This document shows, piece by piece, positions 6,905-15,545 of a DNA stretch of 37,676 bases (position 1 is the first letter of the stretch; every line of letters starts with the position of its first letter). A program made the position numbers and the translations under genes. Below the pieces are notes generated by a model, which saw only the letters and a list, made by a program, of their open reading frames with translations, did no database searches and had not been told where the DNA came from. The DNA is from Rhodospirillales bacterium (GTDB lineage Bacteria; Pseudomonadota; Alphaproteobacteria; Acetobacterales; Acetobacteraceae): assembly GCA_025359905.1 (NCBI GenBank), contig JANYDF010000077.1, positions 1 through 37,676 on the forward strand. The letters run 5' to 3'.

Positions 6905-9169
6905 GTGACTGCGACCGATGCTGAGACCGACCCGAACAACCACAGCCCCAAAGACCACGGCGCTGCCGCCGCACATGCGGTGAACGAAGCGCTCGAAAGC
7001 CGGCTGATGGCGATTGAGGCGGCGGCGCGGTTCCACCATGTCGAACTGGACCGTGACGAGTTGCGTGTGCCGAAAGGCGGCGCGCCGTCGCCTGCGGTGC
7101 TGGTCGAATGGGTGCGCGACGGCGGCCTATGGTGCCGCGCGGTGCGGATGCGGTTCTCGCAGATTTTGAAGGTCGAGGCGTCGTCGCCGGTCATTCTGCT
7201 GCTGCGCGACGGCAGCGCGGCGATTCTGACCACCGTCGATCCGGCCCGCAATATCATTTGGGTGAAAGACCCGCGCGCACCGTCCGGCGATCCGCCGGTG
7301 GCGGTCGATGAACTGCGGCTGTCGCAGGTATGGGGCGGCGAAACGCTGCTGATCCGCGCCGTGCGCGAGCTGACCGACGAGAACGCACCGTTCAGCATTG
7401 GCTGGGTGCTCGGTTTGGTCCGCAAGGAAGGCACGCTGCTGCGCGACATTTTCGTCGGCGCGTTCGCGCAGGCGCTGTTGCAACTCATCCCGCCGATCAT
7501 GGTCATGCAGGTCATGGACCGCGTGCTGACCTATCAGAGCCTATCGACCCTGACGCTGGTGGGTTTGTTCTTCACGCTGGCGCTAGTTTACGAAACGATT
7601 CTCGGCTACTCGCGGCGCAAACTGACCTACATCGTCGGCGCGCGCGTCGATGCCAAGATCACGCTGCACATCTTCAAGCGCATGTTGCGGCTGCCGCTCG
7701 ATTATTTCGAGCGCCAGCAGGCCGGCGTGATCATCTATCGCATTCAGCAGGTCAACAAGATCCGGGAATTCCTCACCGGCAAACTGATGACCACCATGCT
7801 CGACGGCGTGTCGCTGCTGGTGCTGATCCCGGTGATCTTCCTGATGCAGCCGACGCTGGCGTGGCTCACGCTGGTGCTGGCGGGCTTGGTCGGCGTGATC
7901 ATCGTGGTGTTCATCGGCCCGGTGAACCGCGCCGTCGGCCGCTGGACCGCGTCGGAGACGCAGAAAAGCAGCGTGCTGGTGGAAACCCTGCACGGCATCC
8001 GCACGGTGAAGTCGCTGGCGCTGGAACCGCAGCAGCGCGAGGTTTGGGACCGCCGCACCGCAACCTCGGTGCAGTTGAAGCTCGAAGCCTCCGAAGTGTC
8101 GAACTGGCCGCAAACGCTGGTCAACCCGATCGAAGGCATCATGTCGCGTGGTATCGTGCTGTTCGGCGCGTTCCTGGCGATCACCTCGCCCGGCACCGTC
8201 GATCCCGGCATGATGATCGCCTTCATGATGATCAGCGGCCGCGTCGCTTCGCCGCTTATCGGTCTGGCCAAGATCATGGACGACATGCAGGAGGTCCGCA
8301 TCGCGGTGGCCTTCGTGCAGTCGGTCATCAACCAGCCGCCCGAATCGCTGAACCCCAGCGCCGGGCTGCGCCCGAAATTCGAGGGCATGGTTGAGTTCAA
8401 CAAGGTCAACTACACCTATCCTGGCGGCAAAACCCGCGCGCTGGACGGTGTTACGTTCGAGGTTCCGGCCGGCACGATGCTTGGGCTGGTGGGCCGCAGC
8501 GGCTCCGGCAAGTCCACCGTGACGCGGCTGCTGCAAGGCATCACGCGCGACTACGAAGGCTTCGTGAAGCTCGACTCGAACGATCTGCGCGAAATCAACC
8601 TCGCGCATATGCGCCGCAACTTCGGCGTGGTGTTGCAGGAAAACTTCCTGTTCCGCGGCACGGTGCGCGAGAACATCATCGCCGGCCGTCCTGGGCTGAC
8701 GCTGACCGACGCGGTGCGCGCCGCCCGTTTGGCCGGCGCCGAAGAATTCATCGAGCGGATGCCGAACGGCTACGAGACCTGGATCGAGGAAGGCTCGCCC
8801 AACCTGTCCGGCGGTCAGCGCCAGCGGCTGGCCATTGCCCGCTCAGTGATCCACGACCCGCGCCTGCTCATTCTCGACGAAGCGACCAGCGCGCTGGACC
8901 CGGAGAGCGAGGCGCTGGTGAACGCCAACCTGACGCGGCTTGGCAAAGGCCGCACGATGCTGATCGTGTCGCACCGGCTAACGTCGCTGACCGAGTGCGA
9001 CCAGATCCTGGTGCTGGACAAGGGCAAGGTGCTGGATATGGCGCCGCATCTGGTGCTGGTGGAACGCTGCTCGGTATATCGCCAGCTTTGGTTGCAACAG
9101 AACCGCCATCTGGAAAGTGCGGCGGCGCGGGCGGGTATCGCCGTGCCGGTGCTGGCGCAGGGAGACTGA
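6905..9169 (+). CDS. Type I secretion ABC exporter with non-catalytic C39-like domain
   Basis: A 754-residue half-transporter of the HlyB class, which joins a periplasmic adaptor and an outer-membrane channel to move proteins out of the cell in one step. Residues about 40-165 form a C39-peptidase-like domain that lacks the catalytic cysteine; it ends in the ILLLRDGSAAILTTV and DPRAP strands. In HlyB such a dead domain binds the unfolded substrate instead of cutting a leader. A six-helix membrane region follows (about 190-470). The ATPase has Walker A GRSGSGKST (530-538), signature LSGGQRQRLA (from 634) and Walker B LLILDEATSALD (from 654). The GTG start is set by AAGGAGG nine bases upstream. 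The adaptor gene begins 3 bases after its stop. No TolC-like channel gene is in the window. Confidence 0.93.
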   Translation: MTATDAETDPNNHSPKDHGAAAAHAVNEALESRLMAIEAAARFHHVELDRDELRVPKGGAPSPAVLVEWVRDGGLWCRAVRMRFSQILKVEASSPVILLLRDGSAAILTTVDPARNIIWVKDPRAPSGDPPVAVDELRLSQVWGGETLLIRAVRELTDENAPFSIGWVLGLVRKEGTLLRDIFVGAFAQALLQLIPPIMVMQVMDRVLTYQSLSTLTLVGLFFTLALVYETILGYSRRKLTYIVGARVDAKITLHIFKRMLRLPLDYFERQQAGVIIYRIQQVNKIREFLTGKLMTTMLDGVSLLVLIPVIFLMQPTLAWLTLVLAGLVGVIIVVFIGPVNRAVGRWTASETQKSSVLVETLHGIRTVKSLALEPQQREVWDRRTATSVQLKLEASEVSNWPQTLVNPIEGIMSRGIVLFGAFLAITSPGTVDPGMMIAFMMISGRVASPLIGLAKIMDDMQEVRIAVAFVQSVINQPPESLNPSAGLRPKFEGMVEFNKVNYTYPGGKTRALDGVTFEVPAGTMLGLVGRSGSGKSTVTRLLQGITRDYEGFVKLDSNDLREINLAHMRRNFGVVLQENFLFRGTVRENIIAGRPGLTLTDAVRAARLAGAEEFIERMPNGYETWIEEGSPNLSGGQRQRLAIARSVIHDPRLLILDEATSALDPESEALVNANLTRLGKGRTMLIVSHRLTSLTECDQILVLDKGKVLDMAPHLVLVERCSVYRQLWLQQNRHLESAAARAGIAVPVLAQGD

Positions 9170-9172
9170 GCC

Positions 9173-10609
9173 ATGGCAAAGACCCCAGCCCGGATCAATT
9201 CCGCAGCCTTGCCGATGACCCCGATCGACGAGGCGGTGTCCGGCACCGCCATTCTGGAATTCCAATCGCCGACGCTGACGCTGATCGCCGCCCCGGCGCC
9301 GGTCTCGGCGCGCATGACGATGTGGCTGATCTCCAGTCTGGTCGCGATCAGCATCGTGCTGTCCGCCACCGTGCCGGTGGATCGCACGGTGGCCACCACC
9401 GGCGTCATCCTGGCGCGCACCCCGAACGTGATCGTGCAACCGCTGGAAACCGCGATCATCCGCAAGATTTACGTCAAAGACGGCCAGCAGGTGAAAAAAG
9501 GCGATCTGCTCGCCGAACTCGACCCGACATTCGCCACCAGCGACGCGCAGTCCTCGGCTGCCCAGCGGGCCAGCCTGACGGCACAAGTGGCCCGGCTGCG
9601 CGCCGAACTGGCAGGCAAGTCCTACCTCAGCGACGGCACCCAGTACGGGCAGCTTGAGGAACTGGCGTTCATCCAGCGCCGCCAGCAGTTCACCAATACG
9701 ATGGAAGACTACAATCAGCGCATCAAAAGCCTGCAATCGAAGATCGACTCGGCCAAGGGTGACATCGAATCGCTGTCCGCCCGCTTGGTCGGCTTAAAAT
9801 CGGTCGAGGATATGCGGCGCGATTTGGAGCGTTTGCAGGTTGGCAGCCGGTTGAACACCTTGAGCGCTGCGGATCAGCGTTTGCAGATCGAGCAAAGCCT
9901 GAACGATGCCAAGCATGGCCAGGAAGGCGCGATGCGCGATTTGGCGTCGATGACGGCACAGCGCGAAAGCTGGGCGCATCAGTGGTTCTCCGACACGCAA
10001 ACACTGGAATCGCAACAGGAGCGGTTGCTGTCCGACATGACCGGGCAAGCCTCGAAAAACGCGCTACGGCAGGATCTGGTGCAGATGCGCGCCGAGGTCG
10101 ACTCGATCGTGCTGGCGGTGTCGCGCGTGTCGCCCGGCACGGTGATGCAGACCGGCGCGCAGTTGATGACCACGGTGCCGGTCGATTCGCCGCTCGATGT
10201 GGTGGCGCTGATCGACGGCAGTGACGCAGGCTTCGTGCGGGCCGGCGATAAGGCGACGATCAAGTTCGATACGCTGCCGTATTTCCGCTACGGCTACGCT
10301 GTTGGCCATGTCGAGAAAATCAGCGACGACAGTTTCACCGACCCGACGCTCGGTCAGTCCAACGCGCAGTCCACCCAACCGACCATTTCGACGCAGGCGC
10401 CGCAGAACACCGGCACCGCGCCCGTGTACTATTACCGTGCGCTGATCACGATCGACCGGATGGATTTGCGCAAGCAGCCCGAATCGTTCCGGCTGATGCC
10501 GGGCATGCCGTTGCAGGTCGACATCAAGGTGGGGCAACGCACCATCCTGCAATACCTGTTCGACAAGATGGCGCCGTTCCTGTCCGAGGGTATGCGGGAG
10601 CCGACGTGA
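9173..10609 (+). CDS. HlyD-family membrane fusion protein (type I secretion adaptor)
   Basis: A 478-residue periplasmic adaptor linking the ABC exporter to an outer-membrane channel. One transmembrane helix lies near 48-68 (MWLISSLVAISIVLSATVPV). The first half of the split lipoyl domain follows (VQPLETAIIRKIYVKDGQQVKKGDLLAELD), then a long alpha-helical hairpin (about 125-300, rich in Gln, Arg, Leu and Glu), then the second lipoyl half and a beta-barrel domain (PVDSPLDVVALIDGSDAGFV, ATIKFDTLPYFRYGYAVGHV). A Ser/Thr/Gln/Pro-rich insert (about 395-420) interrupts the barrel. The ATG is 3 bases after the exporter stop, with a GGGAG ribosome binding site inside that gene's end. The two are certainly partners. 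Confidence 0.93.
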   Translation: MAKTPARINSAALPMTPIDEAVSGTAILEFQSPTLTLIAAPAPVSARMTMWLISSLVAISIVLSATVPVDRTVATTGVILARTPNVIVQPLETAIIRKIYVKDGQQVKKGDLLAELDPTFATSDAQSSAAQRASLTAQVARLRAELAGKSYLSDGTQYGQLEELAFIQRRQQFTNTMEDYNQRIKSLQSKIDSAKGDIESLSARLVGLKSVEDMRRDLERLQVGSRLNTLSAADQRLQIEQSLNDAKHGQEGAMRDLASMTAQRESWAHQWFSDTQTLESQQERLLSDMTGQASKNALRQDLVQMRAEVDSIVLAVSRVSPGTVMQTGAQLMTTVPVDSPLDVVALIDGSDAGFVRAGDKATIKFDTLPYFRYGYAVGHVEKISDDSFTDPTLGQSNAQSTQPTISTQAPQNTGTAPVYYYRALITIDRMDLRKQPESFRLMPGMPLQVDIKVGQRTILQYLFDKMAPFLSEGMREPT

Positions 10610-10673
10610 GCGATTGCGGGTGGGCCGGATTGACTGATCCGGGGCCGTTGCATCAAGCGGGGGCCTGACGCCG

Positions 10674-12479
10674 ATGGCGGGGTTGCTCGATAAAGTCTCC
10701 GGCTGGGGGTCGCCTGCGGCGGCCCTCAAGCGCGGGCAAAAGCTGATCGATGAGGGCAAGCGGGCGGAGGCTTTCCCGCTGCTCGCCAAGGCGGCCAATG
10801 CTGGCATCGCCGAGGCTGAATACCTGGTCGGCCGGGCCTATCTGGAAGCGGGCGGCGTGCCGCCTAGTCCAGTGGAAGCGGCGCGTTGGCTCGAACGCGC
10901 GGCCAACGCCGGTTATATGGAAGCGCAATCGCTGCTGGGCGCACTGTACATGCACGGTGTCGCGGGAATTCAGCTGCCCGGCGCGGGTGGCGCCCCGGGG
11001 GCGTTGTTCAGTGCGACCGGCGGGGTGACGCCCGATTTTGACAAGTCGGCCTATTGGGCCCGCCGGGCTGCGGATGCCGGATCGGCGGATGGGCAGGCGC
11101 TGCTCGGCTACATTCTGACCTCTGGCCCTGATTCGATGCGCGACTTGGACGCGGCCGAGACTTGGTACCGCAAGGCTGCGCAAGCGAACTCGCCGCAGGG
11201 GCGGCTTGGGTACGCCATGGCGCTCTTGCGCAAAGCCAAGACGCCCGAGGAGAATGCCACCGGGGCGGCTGAAATGTCGCTGGCAGCCGCGTCTGGGCTT
11301 GGCACCGCACAATATCTGCTCGGCGCGTTGACTGAGCAGGGCCAGGGCGTACCGCAGGATCTGGAGCAGGCGACCGATCTGTACCGGCAAGCGGCTGAAA
11401 AGGGCGTTCGCGCCGCGCAGGCGCGCTATGGCATGGCGTTGTTGCAAGGCAACGGCGTGGAGCGCGACTTGCAGGAGGGCGAATCCTGGCTGCGCCGGGC
11501 GGCGCTGGCAGGCGATCCGGAGGCGGCCGCGGTGGTCGGCGACCTCTATGCCCGCGGCGGCGAATTGCCGCCCAATCATACCGAAGCGGCGCAATGGTTC
11601 CGCCGTGCGGCCGAAGCCGGGCACAAGGCGGCGGCGCGTACGCTGGGAGTGATGAGCCTGACCGGCGCCGGGGTACCGCGCGATCCGCAGGAAGCGGCGC
11701 GCTGGTTTCGCATGTCGGCGGAGGCCGGCGATGTCCAGTCGCGCTACGACCTCGCGGCCTTGGTGCTGCAAGGTAAAGGCGAACCGGACGACCCGGTGCG
11801 GGTGCGCGAGTGGTTCGAGCAGGCGGCCACCGCGGGGGACCTCGTCGCAGCCTATAATCTCGGCATTTGTCTGGCCGAAGGCGTCGGTGTGACTCGCGAC
11901 GACCGGCAGGCAGCGCAATGGCTGCGCCGCGCCGCCGAGGGCGTGGTGAACGCGCAATATTGGTACGGCCGAATGCTGTCCGAGGGGCGCGGCGTCGAGC
12001 AGAACGCCGAGGAAGGCCGTGCCTGGATCGCTCGCGCCGCCGGGGCGGGGATGAACGACGCCCAGGTGGCGCTGGCCGAAATGCTGGTCAACGGGCGCGG
12101 CGGCAAGCGCGACCATGCGGAAGCGCTGCAACTGTTCCTGGGCGCCGCCAAACACGGCCATGTCGGCGCAATGTTCGCGCTCGGCGCGCTCTATGGCGGC
12201 GGTCACGATATTCCTTGGGACCGGCCGGAGGCGGAGAAATGGTTCCGCGCTGCGGCCGAGCGGGGCCACGCCACGGCGCAGATGATGCTGGGCCGCTATC
12301 TGGCGCGCGGCCTGGGCGGCAATACCAATCACGCTGAAGCGCGGTCTTGGTTGGAGCGGGCGTTGGCGCAAGGACTGCGAGAAGCCCAACTCGACCTTGA
12401 CGCGCTGCCGGCCGCCTTGCCGGTGAGTGGAACGGGAGGGACGGCCCCTGCCGAGGCAGCCCGCGCCGCAGCACGCTAA
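10674..12479 (+). CDS. Sel1-like repeat protein
   Basis: A 601-residue solenoid made almost entirely of Sel1-like (SLR) helical repeats of about 36 residues, recognisable by the recurring pattern A-x-x-W-x-x-x-A-A-x-x-G-x-x-x-A-x-x-x-L-G. I count about 13 to 15 units. No signal peptide or membrane helix is visible, so it is probably cytoplasmic. One insert rich in Gly, Ala and Pro sits near residues 100-120. SLR proteins act as scaffolds for protein-protein contacts. Between a secretion pair and glycosyltransferases it could hold the enzymes together or present the substrate to the exporter, but this is inferred only from position. It is 64 bases after the adaptor gene. Confidence 0.9.
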   Translation: MAGLLDKVSGWGSPAAALKRGQKLIDEGKRAEAFPLLAKAANAGIAEAEYLVGRAYLEAGGVPPSPVEAARWLERAANAGYMEAQSLLGALYMHGVAGIQLPGAGGAPGALFSATGGVTPDFDKSAYWARRAADAGSADGQALLGYILTSGPDSMRDLDAAETWYRKAAQANSPQGRLGYAMALLRKAKTPEENATGAAEMSLAAASGLGTAQYLLGALTEQGQGVPQDLEQATDLYRQAAEKGVRAAQARYGMALLQGNGVERDLQEGESWLRRAALAGDPEAAAVVGDLYARGGELPPNHTEAAQWFRRAAEAGHKAAARTLGVMSLTGAGVPRDPQEAARWFRMSAEAGDVQSRYDLAALVLQGKGEPDDPVRVREWFEQAATAGDLVAAYNLGICLAEGVGVTRDDRQAAQWLRRAAEGVVNAQYWYGRMLSEGRGVEQNAEEGRAWIARAAGAGMNDAQVALAEMLVNGRGGKRDHAEALQLFLGAAKHGHVGAMFALGALYGGGHDIPWDRPEAEKWFRAAAERGHATAQMMLGRYLARGLGGNTNHAEARSWLERALAQGLREAQLDLDALPAALPVSGTGGTAPAEAARAAAR

Positions 12480-12506
12480 ACTGGACGGGCATCGGGCGTG
12501 CAAAGC

Positions 12507-15467
12507 ATGAGCGACCGGCCGCCCCCTGCAGACGTGCCGAGAACCAAGGCCGAACAAGAAGCCGCCCAGGCCAAAGCGGCGTTGGAACGCGGCGACCGGC
12601 TGTTGCAGGACGGCGACGCATTGGCCGCGCTGCCATGGCTACAGCGCGCGGGCCGTATCGCGGCGGGTGACGCGACCGTTGCGTTGTCGTTGGGCCGTGC
12701 CTTGTTGGCGCTCGGCGATCCGGCGGCTACCGGCGTGTTCGAAGAACTGAGCCGATCGCACGACGTGCGCGAGGTCTGGCTGGGGCTCGCGCTGACCCGT
12801 TTGCGCGCTGGCGGATTGGCGGCGGCGGCCGATGCGTTCGCCGCGTCGCTGGCGCGGCATCGATTGTTGCCGGGCGACAGCCTGAACGGCATGGCGGATA
12901 TGCTCGCTGCCCAATCCGGGGCGCCCGGCTGGTGCGGGTTGGGCGGCGGCGACATCGTGGCAGTGCATCCCGCACCGGCGCAGCGCCGGGCGGCGTTGCA
13001 AATATCGGCCGGGGGCCGCGAATTGCCGGGCGGCGTGGTGCCTGCGGGCGCCGGGTTGGTCAGCGTGACGCTTGGCGGGCGCCATCTGCTCGGCAGCCCG
13101 ATCGATCCGGCGCGCATTCGCCGGGTGGAGGGCTTCGTTGCCGCCCGCGACGGCGGCGTGGCTGGCTGGGCGTGGCTGCCTGGCGATTCGATGCGCGACC
13201 CGGTGCTTCGTCTCACCCCCTCCGGTGGTGGACTATCGCTGCTGATCAACGCGTCCGACAGCAGCATGCTGGTGCTGCGCCCGCTGACTCAGCCGCGCGC
13301 CTTCAGTGTCCCAGCCGCGATGCTCGCGGCGTGGCCTGGGGAATGGCGGGTGACCGGTTCGGACGGGCGCGATCTGACCGGCAGCCCGCTCGATCCGGGT
13401 TTGGAAATGCGTGCGGCGGTTGCCGCCGCCACGCAGATTGCCAAGGCATTGCCAGCACTTGGCCGCCAGCCGCGCCGTCCGGCGCCTTGGCTGCCCATGC
13501 CGGCGGCTCTGCCCGCCACGCCCGCCGTAGCACCGCGCCAGCCGCACCGTCAGGTGGCGGTAGTGGTTCCGGTGTATCGCGGCTTGGACGTGACAATGGC
13601 GTGCTTGTCGGCGGTGTTCGCCACGGTGCCGAAGGGCGTTGAGATCATTGTGGTCGACGACGCTTCCCCCGATGCCGAACTCGTGGCCGCGCTGGATGGA
13701 TTGGCCACCGCCGGCCGCATCGCGTTGCTGCGTCACCGGCAAAACCAGGGCTTCCCGGCGGCGGCCAACACCGGGTTGCGGGCAGCGGCGGCGTTGCCAG
13801 CGTCGCCCGATGTGGTGCTGCTCAACAGCGACACGCTGCCCGCCCCGGGCTGGCTGGCCCGCTTGCGCGCGGTGGTGCACGCGTGCGGCGACATCGGCAC
13901 CGCGTGCCCGCTGAGCAACGATGCCAGCATTTTGAGCTACCCGGACCCAGCCAAGCCAGGGCCGCCGCCGCCGGACGCCGAACGTAAGGCTTTCGCCAAG
14001 CGCGCGGCGTCCGTGCACGGCCATGCAGCAGTCGAGGTGCCGACCGCGGTCGGATTCTGCATGTATATCCGCCGCGAGTGCCTATTGCAGACGGGGTTGT
14101 TGCGCGACGATGTGTTCGCGCAGGGCTATGGCGAGGAGAACGATTTCTGCCTGCGCGCCAGCCGTCTGGGCTGGCGGCATGTCGCTGTTCCGGGCGCTTA
14201 TGTGGCCCATGTCGGCGGCGCATCGTTTGGCACCGCCGCCGCGCAACTGCGGACGCGCAATATCGAGGTGCTGGAGCGGCTGCATCCCGGCTACCAAGCG
14301 TTGATCGCCGATTGGGTGGCGCGCGACGCACTTGCCCCAGCCCGCCGCGCTTTGGACATCGCCCGGTGGGCGGCGCGCCCGCGTACGCCGGGCGGATGCG
14401 TGCTGCTGGTGACGCACGACAGCGGCGGCGGCGTTGAGCGGGCGATCCGTGACCGTTGCGCGGCGTTGACGGCGAGCGGGCACGATCCGGTCGTGCTGCG
14501 CCCGGTGATCGAATTCGGCGGCACCGGAACCCGCCGCTACATCCCCGGATTGTGCCGGGTCAGCGACGGCGTTTCGGACAATTTCAGCAATTTACGCTAC
14601 CGGCTACCCGATGAATTGCCCGCGTTGGCTGAAGTGCTGGCCCAACGCGAACCGCGCTGGCTCGAACTGCATCACCTGCTGGGTCACCATGCGGCGGTCG
14701 CCGAATTGCCGGATTTGCTTGGCATACCGTATGAAGTGCATGTGCATGACTACTCCTCAATTTGCTTACAAACCAATTTAATTGGCGTGCAGCGGCGCTA
14801 TTGCGGCGAACCCGATGTTGCGGGGTGTGTCGCCTGCGTGGACGGCATTGGCCGTGCGCTGGAGGAGGATATCGCCCCGCAGGCGTTGCGTCAGCGCTCG
14901 TCTGCGGTCGTCGCCGGGGCCCGCACCGTGGTGGTGCCGTCCGAAGATGTTGCGCGCCGGCTGCGGCGCTATTTTCCGGCAATGCGGGCGACCGTGGCAC
15001 CGCATGAGTCCGACACGGATTTGCCGCCGCGCCAACCGGCAGGCGGTTCGCCGCGCATGATCGGCGTGGTTGGCGGGATCGGGCTGGCCAAGGGTTACGA
15101 TACGTTACTTGCCTGTGCCGAGGACGCCGCGCAGCGCAATCTTCCGCTTTCGTTTACCGTGATCGGCCACACTGCCGGCGATGAGCGGTTGCTCGCCACC
15201 GGCCGGGTGTTTATCACCGGTCCATATACGGAACGGGACGCCGTGACATTGATCCGGCAGCAACGGCTGAATTTTGCATGGTTGCCATCGATTTGCCCCG
15301 AGACATGGTGTTATACTCTGGGCGAAGCGTTGCGCGCAGGCCTTGGGGTGGCCGTGTTCGACATCGGCGCACAGGCAGAACGCATCCGCCGCACTGGCCG
15401 GGGATGGGTGCTGCCGCTTGGGCTGCCGGTGCCAGCGATCAACAACGCGCTTCTTGCCTTACAATGA
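12507..15467 (+). CDS. Multidomain glycosyltransferase: TPR-like, beta module, GT2 and GT4 domains
   Basis: A protein of about 986 residues with several parts. The N-terminal 110 residues are helical and TPR-like (KAALERGDRLLQDGDALAAL, then ALALGDPAATGVFEEL-type repeats). A beta-rich module follows (about 150-300) containing GFVAARDGGVAGWAWLPGD, a Gly-Trp-Ala-Trp motif often found in alphaproteobacterial glycosyltransferases. A GT2 (GT-A fold) domain starts near 350 (VAVVVPVYRG, IIVVDDASPD, VVLLNSDTLPAPGWL, where Ser-Asp-Thr takes the DxD place). A GT4-like (GT-B fold) domain runs from about 630 to the end (LVTHDSGGGVERAI; C-terminal CPETWCYTLGEALRAGLGV). Two catalytic domains suggest two consecutive sugar transfers. 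GTG at 12498 is an alternative start. Acceptor and sugars are unknown. Confidence 0.87.
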   Translation: MSDRPPPADVPRTKAEQEAAQAKAALERGDRLLQDGDALAALPWLQRAGRIAAGDATVALSLGRALLALGDPAATGVFEELSRSHDVREVWLGLALTRLRAGGLAAAADAFAASLARHRLLPGDSLNGMADMLAAQSGAPGWCGLGGGDIVAVHPAPAQRRAALQISAGGRELPGGVVPAGAGLVSVTLGGRHLLGSPIDPARIRRVEGFVAARDGGVAGWAWLPGDSMRDPVLRLTPSGGGLSLLINASDSSMLVLRPLTQPRAFSVPAAMLAAWPGEWRVTGSDGRDLTGSPLDPGLEMRAAVAAATQIAKALPALGRQPRRPAPWLPMPAALPATPAVAPRQPHRQVAVVVPVYRGLDVTMACLSAVFATVPKGVEIIVVDDASPDAELVAALDGLATAGRIALLRHRQNQGFPAAANTGLRAAAALPASPDVVLLNSDTLPAPGWLARLRAVVHACGDIGTACPLSNDASILSYPDPAKPGPPPPDAERKAFAKRAASVHGHAAVEVPTAVGFCMYIRRECLLQTGLLRDDVFAQGYGEENDFCLRASRLGWRHVAVPGAYVAHVGGASFGTAAAQLRTRNIEVLERLHPGYQALIADWVARDALAPARRALDIARWAARPRTPGGCVLLVTHDSGGGVERAIRDRCAALTASGHDPVVLRPVIEFGGTGTRRYIPGLCRVSDGVSDNFSNLRYRLPDELPALAEVLAQREPRWLELHHLLGHHAAVAELPDLLGIPYEVHVHDYSSICLQTNLIGVQRRYCGEPDVAGCVACVDGIGRALEEDIAPQALRQRSSAVVAGARTVVVPSEDVARRLRRYFPAMRATVAPHESDTDLPPRQPAGGSPRMIGVVGGIGLAKGYDTLLACAEDAAQRNLPLSFTVIGHTAGDERLLATGRVFITGPYTERDAVTLIRQQRLNFAWLPSICPETWCYTLGEALRAGLGVAVFDIGAQAERIRRTGRGWVLPLGLPVPAINNALLALQ

Positions 15468-15545
15468 CCGGCGGGCGATGAATGCGCTTGCCCAATCCGT
15501 GAATTCGTCATCAGCAACCTGCGGTCCATGACAGCGAGATCTTGA

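Noticed and set aside
5013-6908. 631-residue plus-strand frame opposite the amidase and acetyltransferase genes
   Set aside because: No family features; both minus-strand genes are complete with catalytic motifs.
4459-8737. Avoidance of GCCGGC in the chromosome as support for NaeI specificity
   Set aside because: Sites are present in core genes, for example 4459-4464 and 8732-8737, so avoidance cannot be claimed. A resident methylase would protect them, so this does not count against it either.
10653-12557. 634-residue minus-strand frame opposite the Sel1 gene
   Set aside because: Repeats seen in it are mirror images of the Sel1 coding repeats.
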